From Phreatobacter sp. (GTDB lineage Bacteria; Pseudomonadota; Alphaproteobacteria; Rhizobiales; Phreatobacteraceae), in the NCBI RefSeq assembly GCF_030691135.1, contig NZ_JAUYFA010000005.1, forward strand, positions 18,587 to 82,586: a DNA stretch of 64,000 nucleotides, written 5' to 3'. The notes under the pieces are model-generated. The model saw only the letters and a program-made list of their open reading frames with translations. It had not been told where the DNA came from and did no database searches. The translations under genes were made by a program, and so were the position numbers. Positions 18,896 to 28,694 of this stretch are shown here, piece after piece (the first letter of the stretch is position 1; every line of letters begins with the position of its first letter).

Positions 18896-19200
18896 ATGAA
18901 CAATCCGGGTGCGCCTGACGTTCTCGCCCTGTCCAAGCCCATCGCCTGGTGGCCGGCGATCGGCCGCCCTTGGTCTCGTCCTTGTCGACGGCTATGTCCC
19001 TACCCTGCTGTTGGTGGTGTCTGGCGGTGTTGTCTCCACCATCGCCACGCTTCTCGGCGTCACCGCACCAGGCGTGCATGCGCGCTCCCGGACCACGCGC
19101 GGCCGCGCGGCCCGCCTCTCCCCGCGATCGACTATGCGCGCATACCGATGCCGTCGTCCTGGCGCAGCACCGGCACGCCCTATACGGCCTGACGGAACCG
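18896..19200 (+). pseudogene. Possible frameshifted gene remnant downstream of the PpsR-type promoter
   Basis: GC3-rich coding-like signal moves between frames: MNNPGAPDVLALSKPIAWWPA (18896 frame), ALGLVLVDGYVPTLLLVVSGGVVSTIATLLGVTA (18909 frame), HTDAVVLAQHRHALYGLTEPLG (18949 frame). Confidence 0.3.
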
Positions 19201-19208
19201 CTTGGTGC

Positions 19209-20132
19209 TCACCGGCCCCAGGTGAGCACCATCGCTCCCCGCTCGCGTGCGAGTTCGATCAGCCCCTCCTGCGCCGCCGGATGCGGCAGAGCGAGGGGGT
19301 GGCGGAGCGCGGCGGATGCGATGACGCCACCCTCCTGCATCAGGATCTTGGCGGCGGCGAGCCCGCATTGCCGGTTCTCGTAATTGATCAGCGGCAGCCA
19401 GCGCTCATAGGCGGCCTTGGCCGCGGCGCGGTCTCCGGCGAGATAGGGGTCGATGATGGTGCGGATCCCGTCGGGATAACCGCCCCCCGTCATCGAGCCG
19501 GTGGCGCCGGCATCGAGATCGGCCATCAGCGTGATCGCCTCCTCGCCGTCCCATGGGCCCTCGATGGCGTCGCCGCCGAGTTCGAGGAGCGTCCGCAGCT
19601 TGGCGGCGGCCTGGGCCACCTCGATCTTGAAATAGGCGACGTTCTCGATCTCGCGCGCCAGTTTCGCCAGGAAGGCGGGCGACAGCGGCGTGCCGGCGAC
19701 CGGCGCATCCTGGATCATGATCGGGATGGAGATCGCGTTGGACACGGTGCGGAAGAACGCCTCGATGGCCGGCTCGCCGACGCGGAATGTCGCGCCGTGA
19801 TAGGGCGGCATGATCATCACCATGGCGGCGCCGAGATCCTGTGCCCGCCGCGAACGCTCGGCGCAGATGTGGCTGGCGAAATGCGTCGTCGTGACGATGA
19901 CCGGCACGCGCCCGGCCACATGAGCGAGCACGGCCTGCATCACCGTCTCGCGCTCATCGTCGGTCAGGACGAACTGCTCGGAGAAATTGGCGAGGATGCA
20001 CAGGCCCTGCGAGCCAGCATCGATCATGAAATCGACGCAGCGGCGCTGACCGTCGAGGTCGAGCGTCCCGTCGGCGTGGAAGATGGTGGGCACGACGGGA
20101 AAGACGCCGCGATAGGGGCGCGGATGGGGCAT
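19209..20132 (-). CDS. Dihydrodipicolinate synthase (DapA)/N-acetylneuraminate lyase family protein
   Basis: 307 aa; YRGVFPVVPTIFHADGTLDLDGQRRCVDFMIDAGSQGLCILANFSEQF. Confidence 0.88.
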   Translation of the reverse strand: MPHPRPYRGVFPVVPTIFHADGTLDLDGQRRCVDFMIDAGSQGLCILANFSEQFVLTDDERETVMQAVLAHVAGRVPVIVTTTHFASHICAERSRRAQDLGAAMVMIMPPYHGATFRVGEPAIEAFFRTVSNAISIPIMIQDAPVAGTPLSPAFLAKLAREIENVAYFKIEVAQAAAKLRTLLELGGDAIEGPWDGEEAITLMADLDAGATGSMTGGGYPDGIRTIIDPYLAGDRAAAKAAYERWLPLINYENRQCGLAAAKILMQEGGVIASAALRHPLALPHPAAQEGLIELARERGAMVLTWGR

Positions 20133-20238
20133 GGACGGTCTCCCTCACGGCCGCGCATCCGGCGGCTCTGTTGTGGTTGTGGCGGGCCCGCCGGCAAGGC
20201 CGGCAGCGCCCTTCTCGTCAAGACGCCGATCGTTCTTG

Positions 20239-21435
20239 CTAGCGCGCGGTGGCCAGCGCGACGGCCAGCCGGCAGGCGTTCTGGAAGGCGGGGATGTCGA
20301 CCCATTCGTCGACGGTATGGGCCTCGTTCTGCCCGGCGCCGAAGGTCACGGTCTGGATGCCGTGCAGCGTCAGGTAATTGGCGTCGAGGCCGCCGTTGAC
20401 GAGGCGCGGATTGGGGGTGAGGCCGATGGCCTCGACCGCCTGGATGCCGCGCTGCACGACGGGCGCATTCCGGTCGATGGCGAAGGAATGGTACTTGCGC
20501 TGGCGCTTGAAGACGACGCGGCCGGTCTTGCCCTCGCTGCTGATGAGGGTCGCGGCAGCCTTGTGGAAGGCGGCCTCGAAGGCATCGGTGATGGCGTCGA
20601 CGAAGGCCATGTCGTGGCTGCGGCTCTCGCCCTCGACATAGCAATAGTCGGTGACGACATTGGTGGCGTCGCCGGCGCCGCGGCCGTCGCGGCCGGCGAC
20701 GGTGCCGACATTGCTGGTGCCGGTCTTGTCGCCCTTGACGACCTTGCCGAACCAGCCGCCGGCCTGGGCATCGGCGAGCGCCATGGCGGCGATCATGCTG
20801 GCGGAGATGCCGCGCTCGGGCGCGACCCCGGCATGCGAGGCGCGGCCGAAGATCTCCACCGACCAGCCGTCGCCTCCGACCGCGCCGGTGACGACGTCGG
20901 CCGGGCGCGAACCGTCATAGTTGAAGCCCATGGCCACGGGGCCGACCATGTCGAGATCGATGTAACGGGCGCCCCACAGGCCGCTCTCCTCGCGGACGCA
21001 GAAGACCAGCACCAGCGGCGGATGGTCGAGGTTCTGCCGGGCGAGTTCGGCCGCCAGCGAGACGAGCACGGCGCAGCCGGTGCGGTTGTCGCCGCCGAGC
21101 GCGGTGTCGCCGCCGGAGACGATCCTGTCGCCGACGATGCGCGCCTTGGCGCCGGCGCAGAGCGGCACCGTGTCGAGATGGGTCGAGAACAGGAGGGGCT
21201 CGCCGTTGCTGAGGCTGCCCCGGCCCGGGATCTTGACGATGAGGTTGCCCGTCTCGGTGGGCACGGGAATGCGCGTGTTGGCATCGTCATAGGCGATGGC
21301 CTCGGCCGGCACGCCGGCCTCCACCAGCGCCCGGGCGACATCCTCGGCAATGGCCTTTTCCTGGCCGGTCACGCCCTCGACGGCGAGGAAGCGCATCAGG
21401 CGGTCGAGCGCGGCTTGGGAATCGTGGGTGATCAT
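20239..21435 (-). CDS. M20 family metallopeptidase (peptidase T-like)
   Basis: 398 aa; STHLDTVP, GGDNRTGCAVLV, REESGLWGARY motifs. Confidence 0.88.
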   Translation of the reverse strand: MITHDSQAALDRLMRFLAVEGVTGQEKAIAEDVARALVEAGVPAEAIAYDDANTRIPVPTETGNLIVKIPGRGSLSNGEPLLFSTHLDTVPLCAGAKARIVGDRIVSGGDTALGGDNRTGCAVLVSLAAELARQNLDHPPLVLVFCVREESGLWGARYIDLDMVGPVAMGFNYDGSRPADVVTGAVGGDGWSVEIFGRASHAGVAPERGISASMIAAMALADAQAGGWFGKVVKGDKTGTSNVGTVAGRDGRGAGDATNVVTDYCYVEGESRSHDMAFVDAITDAFEAAFHKAAATLISSEGKTGRVVFKRQRKYHSFAIDRNAPVVQRGIQAVEAIGLTPNPRLVNGGLDANYLTLHGIQTVTFGAGQNEAHTVDEWVDIPAFQNACRLAVALATAR

Positions 21436-21544
21436 GTCGGTCTGGCCTGCCGTGGAATGGAGCGGGCATCATGCCGATCGCCGCGCCGAGGAACAGTGCG
21501 CCAGCGGCAAGGCCGCCCTGCCGGCGCCGCGGGAGGGGCGCCCG

Positions 21545-21997
21545 TCAGGTCACCTCATAGACGTCGAGGACGACGCGATCGGGGTGCCGCGTCCCCGCGC
21601 AGAGGAAGAGCGAGCGCATCAGCCAGGCATGTTCGGGCGCCGTCGCCTCGAAGCGCGGCACGGTGCGGAAATAGATCTGCGCCGCATCCACCGGCTCGCC
21701 ACGCCGCAGCCGGGCGATCAGGTCGGGCGGTCCGCGGCGGATGCCGGTGTTCTCGACATAGATGCGCGCCCCGTTCGGGGTCTCGATGACATAGCGCGCA
21801 TGGATCTCGGCGAGGCCGGCATCGCGGACCAGCTGGTAGTCGGTGCCGCCCGGCAGGATGATCCCCGACAGGCGTGGCCCCGCGACCGTGCCGCCGGTGA
21901 TCGGTATGAGGCGGCGCTCGCCGAGGGGTGTCGGCCCGACCTCGATCGCGGGCTCCACCGCGGCGGTGATCGTGAATGCCCGTTCCAGTCCGGCCAT
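21545..21997 (-). CDS. DUF3237 domain-containing protein
   Basis: 150 aa; GPRLSGIILPGGTDYQLVRDAGLAEIHARYVIETPNGARIYVENTGIRRG. Confidence 0.85.
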   Translation of the reverse strand: MAGLERAFTITAAVEPAIEVGPTPLGERRLIPITGGTVAGPRLSGIILPGGTDYQLVRDAGLAEIHARYVIETPNGARIYVENTGIRRGPPDLIARLRRGEPVDAAQIYFRTVPRFEATAPEHAWLMRSLFLCAGTRHPDRVVLDVYEVT

Positions 21998-22092
21998 GAT
22001 GATCAGCGTCTCCTTGCCCGCTGCCGGTTGACGGGCAATGGACCGGAAGCATCCGGTGCCGGGGCCTGCGGGTCAACGGCCCGCCGCGGCGC

Positions 22093-23040
22093 TCACACCT
22101 CCATCGCCACGATGGCGGCACCGAGCTGGTCGCCACTGTCGAAGGCCGCCTCGACCCGCGCGCCGATGCACCCGTCGCCGCAGGCGCCGATGCGGTGCGC
22201 CGCCTCCCACAGGAAGGGCTCGCCCAGGGCCTCCTCGACGAGGGCGTAGCGCCAGCGTTGGGCGACGGCATGGACGGGCTCGGCGGTGGTGCCGGTGAGG
22301 GCGCGGAAGGCCTGGAGCAGCAGGACGGCGATCGCCTCCGGCGGCATCTCCAGATGGGCCCTGGACCAGTCCGGCGTCGCGTGGACGACGAGGGTTTCCC
22401 ACCCGGCGGGGCGGCCGGGCTTGGTGTCGTCGCGGGCGATCCAGCCGATGGCTACGTCGCCGACGGGGCGCAGGCTCGCGCCCATCTCAACCGATCCCGC
22501 CGCGAAGGCCAGCATCAGTGCACAGCAGGGTGCATAGCGGACGCGGGCGAGGCCCGGCCAGTCGATGCCGGCGCTCGTCGCCAGCGGCACGGCCTGCGGC
22601 GCCGGCACGGCAATGACGACGCCGTCGAAGGCGCCGTTGCCGTCGACGGTCGCCGACCCTTCCGCCGTCGACAGGGTCCAGCCCTGCGGGCCGCGGCGCA
22701 GCGCCGTGATCTCCTGGTTGCCGACCAGGGTCAGGCCGGCCGCGAGACCCTTGGCGAAAGAGCTCATGCCGGGGGTGCCGACATAGCCCTGTTCTCCCCA
22801 GAACGCCGCCTGCCCGCTCGCCACCAGTGCGGCGACGGCGTCGGAGAAGGCCGCGCCCCGGGCGGTGAAGAACTGGGCGCCGTGGTCGAACTGGAAATCC
22901 CCGGCGCGGCGCGTCGCCATGCGTCCACCGATGCCGCGACTCTTGTCGAGGACGGTGACGCGGTAGCCCGCCGCGACGAGGCGGCGCGCGGCGGCAATCC
23001 CTGCGATCCCCGCCCCGACGACCGCCCAATGCTTCTGCAT
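22093..23040 (-). CDS. NAD(P)/FAD-dependent oxidoreductase (renalase-like)
   Basis: WAVVGAGIAGIAAARRLVAAGYRVTVLDKSRGIGGRMATRR dinucleotide-binding motif. Confidence 0.9.
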   Translation of the reverse strand: MQKHWAVVGAGIAGIAAARRLVAAGYRVTVLDKSRGIGGRMATRRAGDFQFDHGAQFFTARGAAFSDAVAALVASGQAAFWGEQGYVGTPGMSSFAKGLAAGLTLVGNQEITALRRGPQGWTLSTAEGSATVDGNGAFDGVVIAVPAPQAVPLATSAGIDWPGLARVRYAPCCALMLAFAAGSVEMGASLRPVGDVAIGWIARDDTKPGRPAGWETLVVHATPDWSRAHLEMPPEAIAVLLLQAFRALTGTTAEPVHAVAQRWRYALVEEALGEPFLWEAAHRIGACGDGCIGARVEAAFDSGDQLGAAIVAMEV

Positions 23041-23113
23041 GTCCGAAACCCCGGTTTCACTCTGTGCCACAGCTTACGCCGGAGGTAGCTGTTGCGATCA
23101 GTCGCCTGCGCCA

Positions 23114-23899
23114 TCAGCCGCGCAGGAGGATCCCGTAGCCGTCGCGACGGGCCTCCACGCCGGTCACCTTAAGGGCGTGCCACAGGCTCGCCTGGTTGGC
23201 GGTAACGACGGGCCGGCCGAGGGCCTGCTCCAGTGCCGCGATGATGGAGACGCAGCGCAGTCCGGTGCCGGCCAGCAGAATGGAATCGGCGTCGGGCGGG
23301 CATTCCGCGACGATCTGCTCGAACAGCAGGACGGTCTCCTGATCGGTCGCCATGCCGGCCGCGTAGAGTCCGTCCGGCGCCACCGCCTGCCATTTCGCCA
23401 AAGGACGGTAGCGCCAGGCATGGGGGACGGCGAGCCCGAAGGCCGCGTAGTAGCCGACAGCCGCCGCGATGATGCCATCGCTCATCCAGGCCGGCATGAT
23501 CAGGAAGGGACGCTTCGCGCCGAGAGCCGCCAGCGCCAGGCGGATGTCGAGCCCGTTGGTGGTGGCGGTCGTTCCCGCCGGCAGGTGTTCGGCGAGAGCC
23601 GCCACCGCCGCCTCGTCCCAGCCGGGGCCGCCAACGAAGCTGCTGGAGGAATGGGCGAGGACCGCGACATCGACGGCGATCGCCGCGAAATCGCGGCAGC
23701 CGCGTGCGAGATCGGGGGTAAGGGTCGCGCCGCCGCGATCGGCGTTCCAGGGCGCCCAGGGCGAGGCCGCCGTGACGCGCGCGGCATGGACCGAGACGCC
23801 GTCGGGCCGCATGGCCCACCACTCGGCCTCGGGCACCACTTCACGGCCGACCACGAAAAGGCCGATGCGGGCGCGATCGCCCCAATTGTCCGCCGCCAT
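23114..23899 (-). CDS. Maleate isomerase / arylmalonate decarboxylase-like Asp/Glu racemase superfamily protein
   Basis: RIGLFVVGREVVPEAEWWAMRPDGVSVHAARV; LLAGTGLRCVSIIAALEQALGRPVVTANQASLWHAL. Confidence 0.8.
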   Translation of the reverse strand: MAADNWGDRARIGLFVVGREVVPEAEWWAMRPDGVSVHAARVTAASPWAPWNADRGGATLTPDLARGCRDFAAIAVDVAVLAHSSSSFVGGPGWDEAAVAALAEHLPAGTTATTNGLDIRLALAALGAKRPFLIMPAWMSDGIIAAAVGYYAAFGLAVPHAWRYRPLAKWQAVAPDGLYAAGMATDQETVLLFEQIVAECPPDADSILLAGTGLRCVSIIAALEQALGRPVVTANQASLWHALKVTGVEARRDGYGILLRG

Positions 23900-24016
23900 G
23901 ACACGCTGCCCTCGGCGGGGTGGCCGCACCTGCGGCTACTCCCACCATCCCTGCCTACACCATCGCGCGGTCCGGATCGAAGGCCGGCTGTCGCCGCGAG
24001 ACTGATGCTTGCGCGT

Positions 24017-24046
24017 ATTCCATGATGATGGAATTATGGTCCATCA
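24017..24046. promoter_or_regulatory. Compound palindromic operator candidate in the divergent region
   Basis: ATTCCAT-GATG-ATGGAAT (24017-24034) overlapping TGATGG-N9-CCATCA (24026-24046) and ATGG-T-CCAT (24036-24044). Confidence 0.5.
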
Positions 24047-24057
24047 CGTAAGAATGG

Positions 24058-24408
24058 ATGACCGCCATGCGTCTCAGGAGGACCTCCACCCATGGCGCCG
24101 CTGCCGCTCCGCCGGACCTCGCGCCGCGGCATAACGGCGGCCCGCCGATCGAGGATTATGAGGGTCCGCCCTGGGGCAAGGGCGACCCGCATGTGTTCCT
24201 GCACTGGCAGCGAGCGCACCGGGCCGCCTGGAAGAGCGTGCCGCGGGAGGTCATGTTGTTCCGCATGGCGAAGGCCGACAGGCTGGGGCTGACCTACGCC
24301 GAATACACGGTCGAGATCATGGAGCGGGGTCGCCACCTGCAGGTGGAGGACGCGGCGCGGATCGCCGAGATCAAGGCCTTGCGCAGGAGGCGGCGGCGGC
24401 CGGCATGA
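24058..24408 (+). CDS. Small conserved hypothetical protein with HNGGPP motif
   Basis: 116 aa; PRHNGGPPIEDYEGPPWG then basic C-terminus; start uncertain. Confidence 0.55.
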   Translation: MTAMRLRRTSTHGAAAAPPDLAPRHNGGPPIEDYEGPPWGKGDPHVFLHWQRAHRAAWKSVPREVMLFRMAKADRLGLTYAEYTVEIMERGRHLQVEDAARIAEIKALRRRRRRPA

Positions 24409-24489
24409 CGGTCTGCATGCCACATGGCCTCTGCACCCCCTTACTGTGACGGGGCCGGTCGTGGCAGCTTCTGCGGCGGGAGCGCCTCC

Positions 24490-25929
24490 ATGACCATCTA
24501 TTCCACCGCCATCTCGGAACTCGATGCCTTCGCCCTCGCCGATGCCTTCCGGCGGCGGACGCTGTCGCCCGTCGAGGCCGCCAACGACGCCCTCGACCGC
24601 GCCGAGGCGAGCCAGGCGAGCATCAACGCCTTCGCCCTGATCGACCGCGAGCGGACGCTCGCATGGGCCCGTGAATCAGAAGCGCGCTGGGCGAAGGGCG
24701 AGCCGCTCAGTCCGGTGGACGGCATCGGCGTCACCGTGAAGGACAATATGGCGGTGGCTGGCTGGCCGTCCCTCAAGGGCTCGAAAGCCGTCTCACGCGA
24801 TCCCGCGACCTTCGATGCGCCGGTCACGGCGCGCTGCAAGGAGGCGGGCCTCGTCATCCTCGGCACCACGACCATGCCGGAATTCGGCTGGATCGGCCTG
24901 TCCACCTCGCCGCTCACCGGCCATACGCGCAACCCCTGGAACCGCGAGCGCACCGCCGGCGGCTCGACCTCGGGGGGCGCCGCCGCGGCCGCCCTCGGCA
25001 TCGGCCGCTTCCACCTCGGCTCCGACGGTCTCGGCTCCATCCGCATTCCCGCCGCCTTCTGCGGCGTCGCCGGCATCAAGGCGACCTATGGGCGGGTGCC
25101 GGCCTATCCGATCTCGGTCATGGGCGAGCTCGCCCATCTCGGCCCGATCGCCCGCGACGTCAGGGAGGTGGCGGCCCTCCTTACCATCCTGTCCGGTCCC
25201 GATGCCCGCGATCCGATGGCCTGGAACACTCCGGCTCCGGACTACCGGATCGGCCTCGACGAGGGCGTGCGCGGCCTGCGCATCGCCTATTCGCCGCGCC
25301 TCGGATTCGTGAAGAAGCTCGATCCGCAGGTGGAGCGGGCGGTGGCCGCCGCCGCCGCGACCTTCGCGTCCATGGGCGCCGTCGTCGAGGAGGTGGATCC
25401 GCCGATCGAGGACCCCGCCCCCATCGCCTGGGACATCTGGAACGCCGGCGCGGCGCTGGCGCTGTCCTCCTTCTCCGAGGCCCAGCGCCAGGCGATGGAC
25501 CCCGGCCTCGTCGGCTGCGCCGAAACGGGGGCGCGCTTCTCGGCTGCCCAGCTCATCGACGCCCTGCTCTACCGCCGCACCAGGACCGTCATCGCCATGG
25601 CGGAATTCTTCACCCGCTACGACCTGTTGATCACGCCGACCATGCCGACCGGCGCCATCCCGCTCGGCGCCGACCTGCCGCCGGCCGGGTTCGCCGGCCA
25701 GGACCAGTGGGGCCCGCTCTGGACGGACTGGTGCCCCTATACGCCGCCGTTCAATGTCACGCAGCAGCCGGCAGGAACGGTGCCCTGCGGCCTCGACGGC
25801 GACGGGCTGCCGATCGGCCTGCAGATCGTCGGCTGGAAGCGCCAGGAGGCCCTCGTGCTAAGGGCGATGCGGGCCTTCGAGTCGGAACGTCCCCCGGCAC
25901 GCGTCCCGATGTCGCATACGCGCGCCTAA
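24490..25929 (+). CDS. Amidase (amidase signature family)
   Basis: VTVKDN (Lys), GGSTSGGAAAAAL, LGSDGLGSIRIPAAFCG; ATG 24490. Confidence 0.92.
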   Translation: MTIYSTAISELDAFALADAFRRRTLSPVEAANDALDRAEASQASINAFALIDRERTLAWARESEARWAKGEPLSPVDGIGVTVKDNMAVAGWPSLKGSKAVSRDPATFDAPVTARCKEAGLVILGTTTMPEFGWIGLSTSPLTGHTRNPWNRERTAGGSTSGGAAAAALGIGRFHLGSDGLGSIRIPAAFCGVAGIKATYGRVPAYPISVMGELAHLGPIARDVREVAALLTILSGPDARDPMAWNTPAPDYRIGLDEGVRGLRIAYSPRLGFVKKLDPQVERAVAAAAATFASMGAVVEEVDPPIEDPAPIAWDIWNAGAALALSSFSEAQRQAMDPGLVGCAETGARFSAAQLIDALLYRRTRTVIAMAEFFTRYDLLITPTMPTGAIPLGADLPPAGFAGQDQWGPLWTDWCPYTPPFNVTQQPAGTVPCGLDGDGLPIGLQIVGWKRQEALVLRAMRAFESERPPARVPMSHTRA

Positions 25930-26078
25930 GTCTCAGCCGGCTGCCCGGAATTTGCGCGACAGTTGCCTGCGCTTCGGGATTGACACCCTCGGATCAAGCA
26001 TCGTCTGATCCAGTCTTCTCGCGGCCAGGGGTCGAACAGGGATCGGACCCGGTTGCGAAGTTCCAGGGGAGAGTGATC

Positions 26079-27683
26079 ATGAAATCCGTCAAATTGTCCC
26101 GCCGCACCGTGATGGCCGGCGCCGCCGCCGCCGGCGCGCTGGCGAGTTCCACGGGCGCCTCCGCCCAGGGCTCGGCCAATGTGCTGCGCGTCGTGATGCA
26201 CTCGGATCTGCGCATCATCGATCCGATCTGGACGACTGCCTATATCGTCCGCAACTACGGCTACATGATCTACGACACGCTGTTCGCCCTCGATGCCAAG
26301 GGCGAGGTGCAGCCGCAGATGGTCGACAAGTATACCGTCAGCGACGACAAGCTGACCTATACGTTCACGCTGCGCGACGGCCTGATGTGGCACGACAACC
26401 AGCCCGTCACGAGCGCCGACATCATTCCCTCGATCCGCCGCTGGGCCGCCCGCGACCCGCTCGGCCAGACCGTCATGGGCTTCATCGGCTCGATGGAGGC
26501 CAAGGACGCCAAGACCTTCGAGATCAAGCTGAAGGAAGCCACCGGCCTCCTCATCTTCGCCCTCGGCAAGCCGTCCTCGAACGTGCCCTTCATGATGCCG
26601 AAGCGCGTCGCGGAGACCGATCCGAACACCCAGATCACCGAGTTCATCGGCTCGGGTCCGTTCGTGTTCATGCGTGACGAGTGGAAGCCGGGTGACCGGG
26701 CCGTCTACACGAAATTCGCCGGCTACAAGCCGCGTTCCGAGCCCGCATCGGGCCTCGCCGGCGGCAAGGTTGCCAAGGTCGACCGCGTCGAGTGGCGCGT
26801 CATCACCGACCAGCAGCAGGCCGTCAACGCCCTGCAGGCCGGCGAGATCGACCTCATCGAAGCGCCGAGCCACGATCTGCTGCCGCTGCTGAAGGCCGAC
26901 AGGAACATCAAGCTGTTCAACTGGAACGTGCTGGGCAACCAGTACACGATGCGCTTCAACCACACGACGGCGCCCTTCAACAATCCGAAGATCCGCCAGG
27001 CGGTGCTCTATGCGCTGAACCAGGAGGACTTCCTGAAGGCGACCATCGGCGACCCGGAATATTACAAGGTCTGCAAGGCCATGTTCGTCTGCGGCTCGCC
27101 GCTGGAGACGATGGCCGGCATGGAAGACAAGCTGGAATCGAACTTCGCCAAGGCGCGCCAGCTCCTCCAGGAAGCCGGCTACAACCGCGAGCCGGTCGTG
27201 CTCCTGCACTCCACCGACCTGCAGGTGCTCACCAACCTCGCACCGGTCGCCAAGTCGCTTCTCGAGCGCGCCGGCTTCGTCGTCGACATGCAGTCCATGG
27301 ACTGGCAGACGGTCGTCGCCCGCCGCGTGAAGCGCGATCCGCCGACCCAGGGCGGCTGGAGCGCCATGCTCACCTCATGGGTGGCCGCCGACATCCTCAA
27401 CCCGGTCATGGCCGGCTTCTTCAACGCTTCCGGCGACCGGGCGGCCTTCGGCTGGCCGACCGACCCGGAGATCGAGACGCTGCGTGCCCGCTTCGCCCGC
27501 GCCAACACGGCGGCCGAGCAGAAGCAGATCGCCGAGGCGATCCAGCGCCGCGTGTCGGAAGCCCCGACCCACGTCCATCTGGGTCAGTGGTACTCGCCAG
27601 GCGCCCACCGCGGCAACATCTCCGGCTGGCTCGAGGCACCGGCTCCGGTGTTCTGGAACATGGAGAAGGGCCGCGGCGCGTGA
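26079..27683 (+). CDS. ABC transporter substrate-binding protein, family 5 (peptide/opine/nickel type)
   Basis: Tat/Sec-like signal KLSRRTVMAGAAAAGALASS; YTFTLRDGLMWHDNQPVTSADI. Confidence 0.92.
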   Translation: MKSVKLSRRTVMAGAAAAGALASSTGASAQGSANVLRVVMHSDLRIIDPIWTTAYIVRNYGYMIYDTLFALDAKGEVQPQMVDKYTVSDDKLTYTFTLRDGLMWHDNQPVTSADIIPSIRRWAARDPLGQTVMGFIGSMEAKDAKTFEIKLKEATGLLIFALGKPSSNVPFMMPKRVAETDPNTQITEFIGSGPFVFMRDEWKPGDRAVYTKFAGYKPRSEPASGLAGGKVAKVDRVEWRVITDQQQAVNALQAGEIDLIEAPSHDLLPLLKADRNIKLFNWNVLGNQYTMRFNHTTAPFNNPKIRQAVLYALNQEDFLKATIGDPEYYKVCKAMFVCGSPLETMAGMEDKLESNFAKARQLLQEAGYNREPVVLLHSTDLQVLTNLAPVAKSLLERAGFVVDMQSMDWQTVVARRVKRDPPTQGGWSAMLTSWVAADILNPVMAGFFNASGDRAAFGWPTDPEIETLRARFARANTAAEQKQIAEAIQRRVSEAPTHVHLGQWYSPGAHRGNISGWLEAPAPVFWNMEKGRGA

Positions 27684-27696
27684 GATTCTGACGATC

Positions 27697-27721
27697 GGCG
27701 GCCGGACCCGTTCCGGCCGCC
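27697..27721 (+). terminator. Intercistronic hairpin between substrate-binding protein and permease genes
   Basis: GGCGGCCGGA-CCCGT-TCCGGCCGCC, 10-bp perfect stem, no strong T-run. Confidence 0.5.
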
Positions 27722-27752
27722 GCCTTCTCATTGCAGTCAGGCCTAAGGTCCA

Positions 27753-28694
27753 ATGATTTCCTATATTCTCCGACGCCTAGCGGCGACCGTCCCTGTATTG
27801 TTCACCGTCGCCGTGATGGTGTTCCTGATGCTGCGGCTGACGCCGGGCGATCCCGCCGCGATCATCGCCGGCGACAACGCCACGACGCAGCAGATCCTCG
27901 ACATCCGCACCAAGCTGGGCCTCGAACAGCCCATCCTGCAGCAGTTCTTCATCTGGCTCGGCGGCCTGATGCGCGGCGATCTCGGCGAGAGCTTCTTTTT
28001 CCGCAAGACCGTGTTCGAACTGATCTCGGAACGCATCGAGCCGACGCTGTCGCTCGCCTTCCTGACCATCGTGCTCGCCGTCGCCGTCGCCATTCCGCTC
28101 GGCGTGCTCGCCGCCTACAGGCAGGGCACCTGGATCGACCGCGTCGTCATGGGCTTCTCGGTGATCGGCTTTTCGGTGCCGGTCTTCGTGATCGGCTACC
28201 TGCTCGTCTATATCTTCGCCATCCAGCTCGGCTGGTTCCCGGTGCAGGGTTATCAGCGCATCGGCAACGGCCTCGGCCCGTGGTTCCGCAGCCTGGTCCT
28301 GCCGGCCGTCACCCTCTCGGTCATCTATATCGCGCTGATCGCCCGCATGACCCGCACCAGCGTGCTGGAGGTCCTCTCGGAGGACTACATCCGCACGGCC
28401 CGCGCCAAGGGGCAGACGGAAATGAAGGTGCTGTTCCAGCATGCGCTGAAGAACGCCGCCGTGCCGATCGTCACCGTCGTGGGCATCGGCGTCGCCCTGC
28501 TGATCGGCGGCGTCGTCGTCACAGAGAGCGTCTATTCGATCCCGGGGCTCGGCCGTCTCACGGTCGATGCCGTGCTCGCCCGTGACTTCCCCGTCATACA
28601 GGCGATCATCCTCGCCTTTTCCTTCGTCTATGTCATGATCAACCTGCTGGTTGACCTGTCCTATACGATCTTCGATCCGAGGATCCGCTATTGA
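27753..28694 (+). CDS. ABC transporter permease (DppB-like)
   Basis: MISYILRRLAATVPVLFTVAVMVFLMLRLTPGDPA; EVLSEDYIRTARAKG. Confidence 0.93.
   Translation: MISYILRRLAATVPVLFTVAVMVFLMLRLTPGDPAAIIAGDNATTQQILDIRTKLGLEQPILQQFFIWLGGLMRGDLGESFFFRKTVFELISERIEPTLSLAFLTIVLAVAVAIPLGVLAAYRQGTWIDRVVMGFSVIGFSVPVFVIGYLLVYIFAIQLGWFPVQGYQRIGNGLGPWFRSLVLPAVTLSVIYIALIARMTRTSVLEVLSEDYIRTARAKGQTEMKVLFQHALKNAAVPIVTVVGIGVALLIGGVVVTESVYSIPGLGRLTVDAVLARDFPVIQAIILAFSFVYVMINLLVDLSYTIFDPRIRY

Noticed and set aside
18807-19079. 90-aa minus-strand ORF spanning the PpsR operator
   Set aside because: No recognisable domain, crosses the ppsR 3' end and AT-rich operator; composition looks random.
20131-21789. 552-aa plus-strand ORF
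   Set aside because: Antisense to the M20 peptidase gene, with low-complexity composition.
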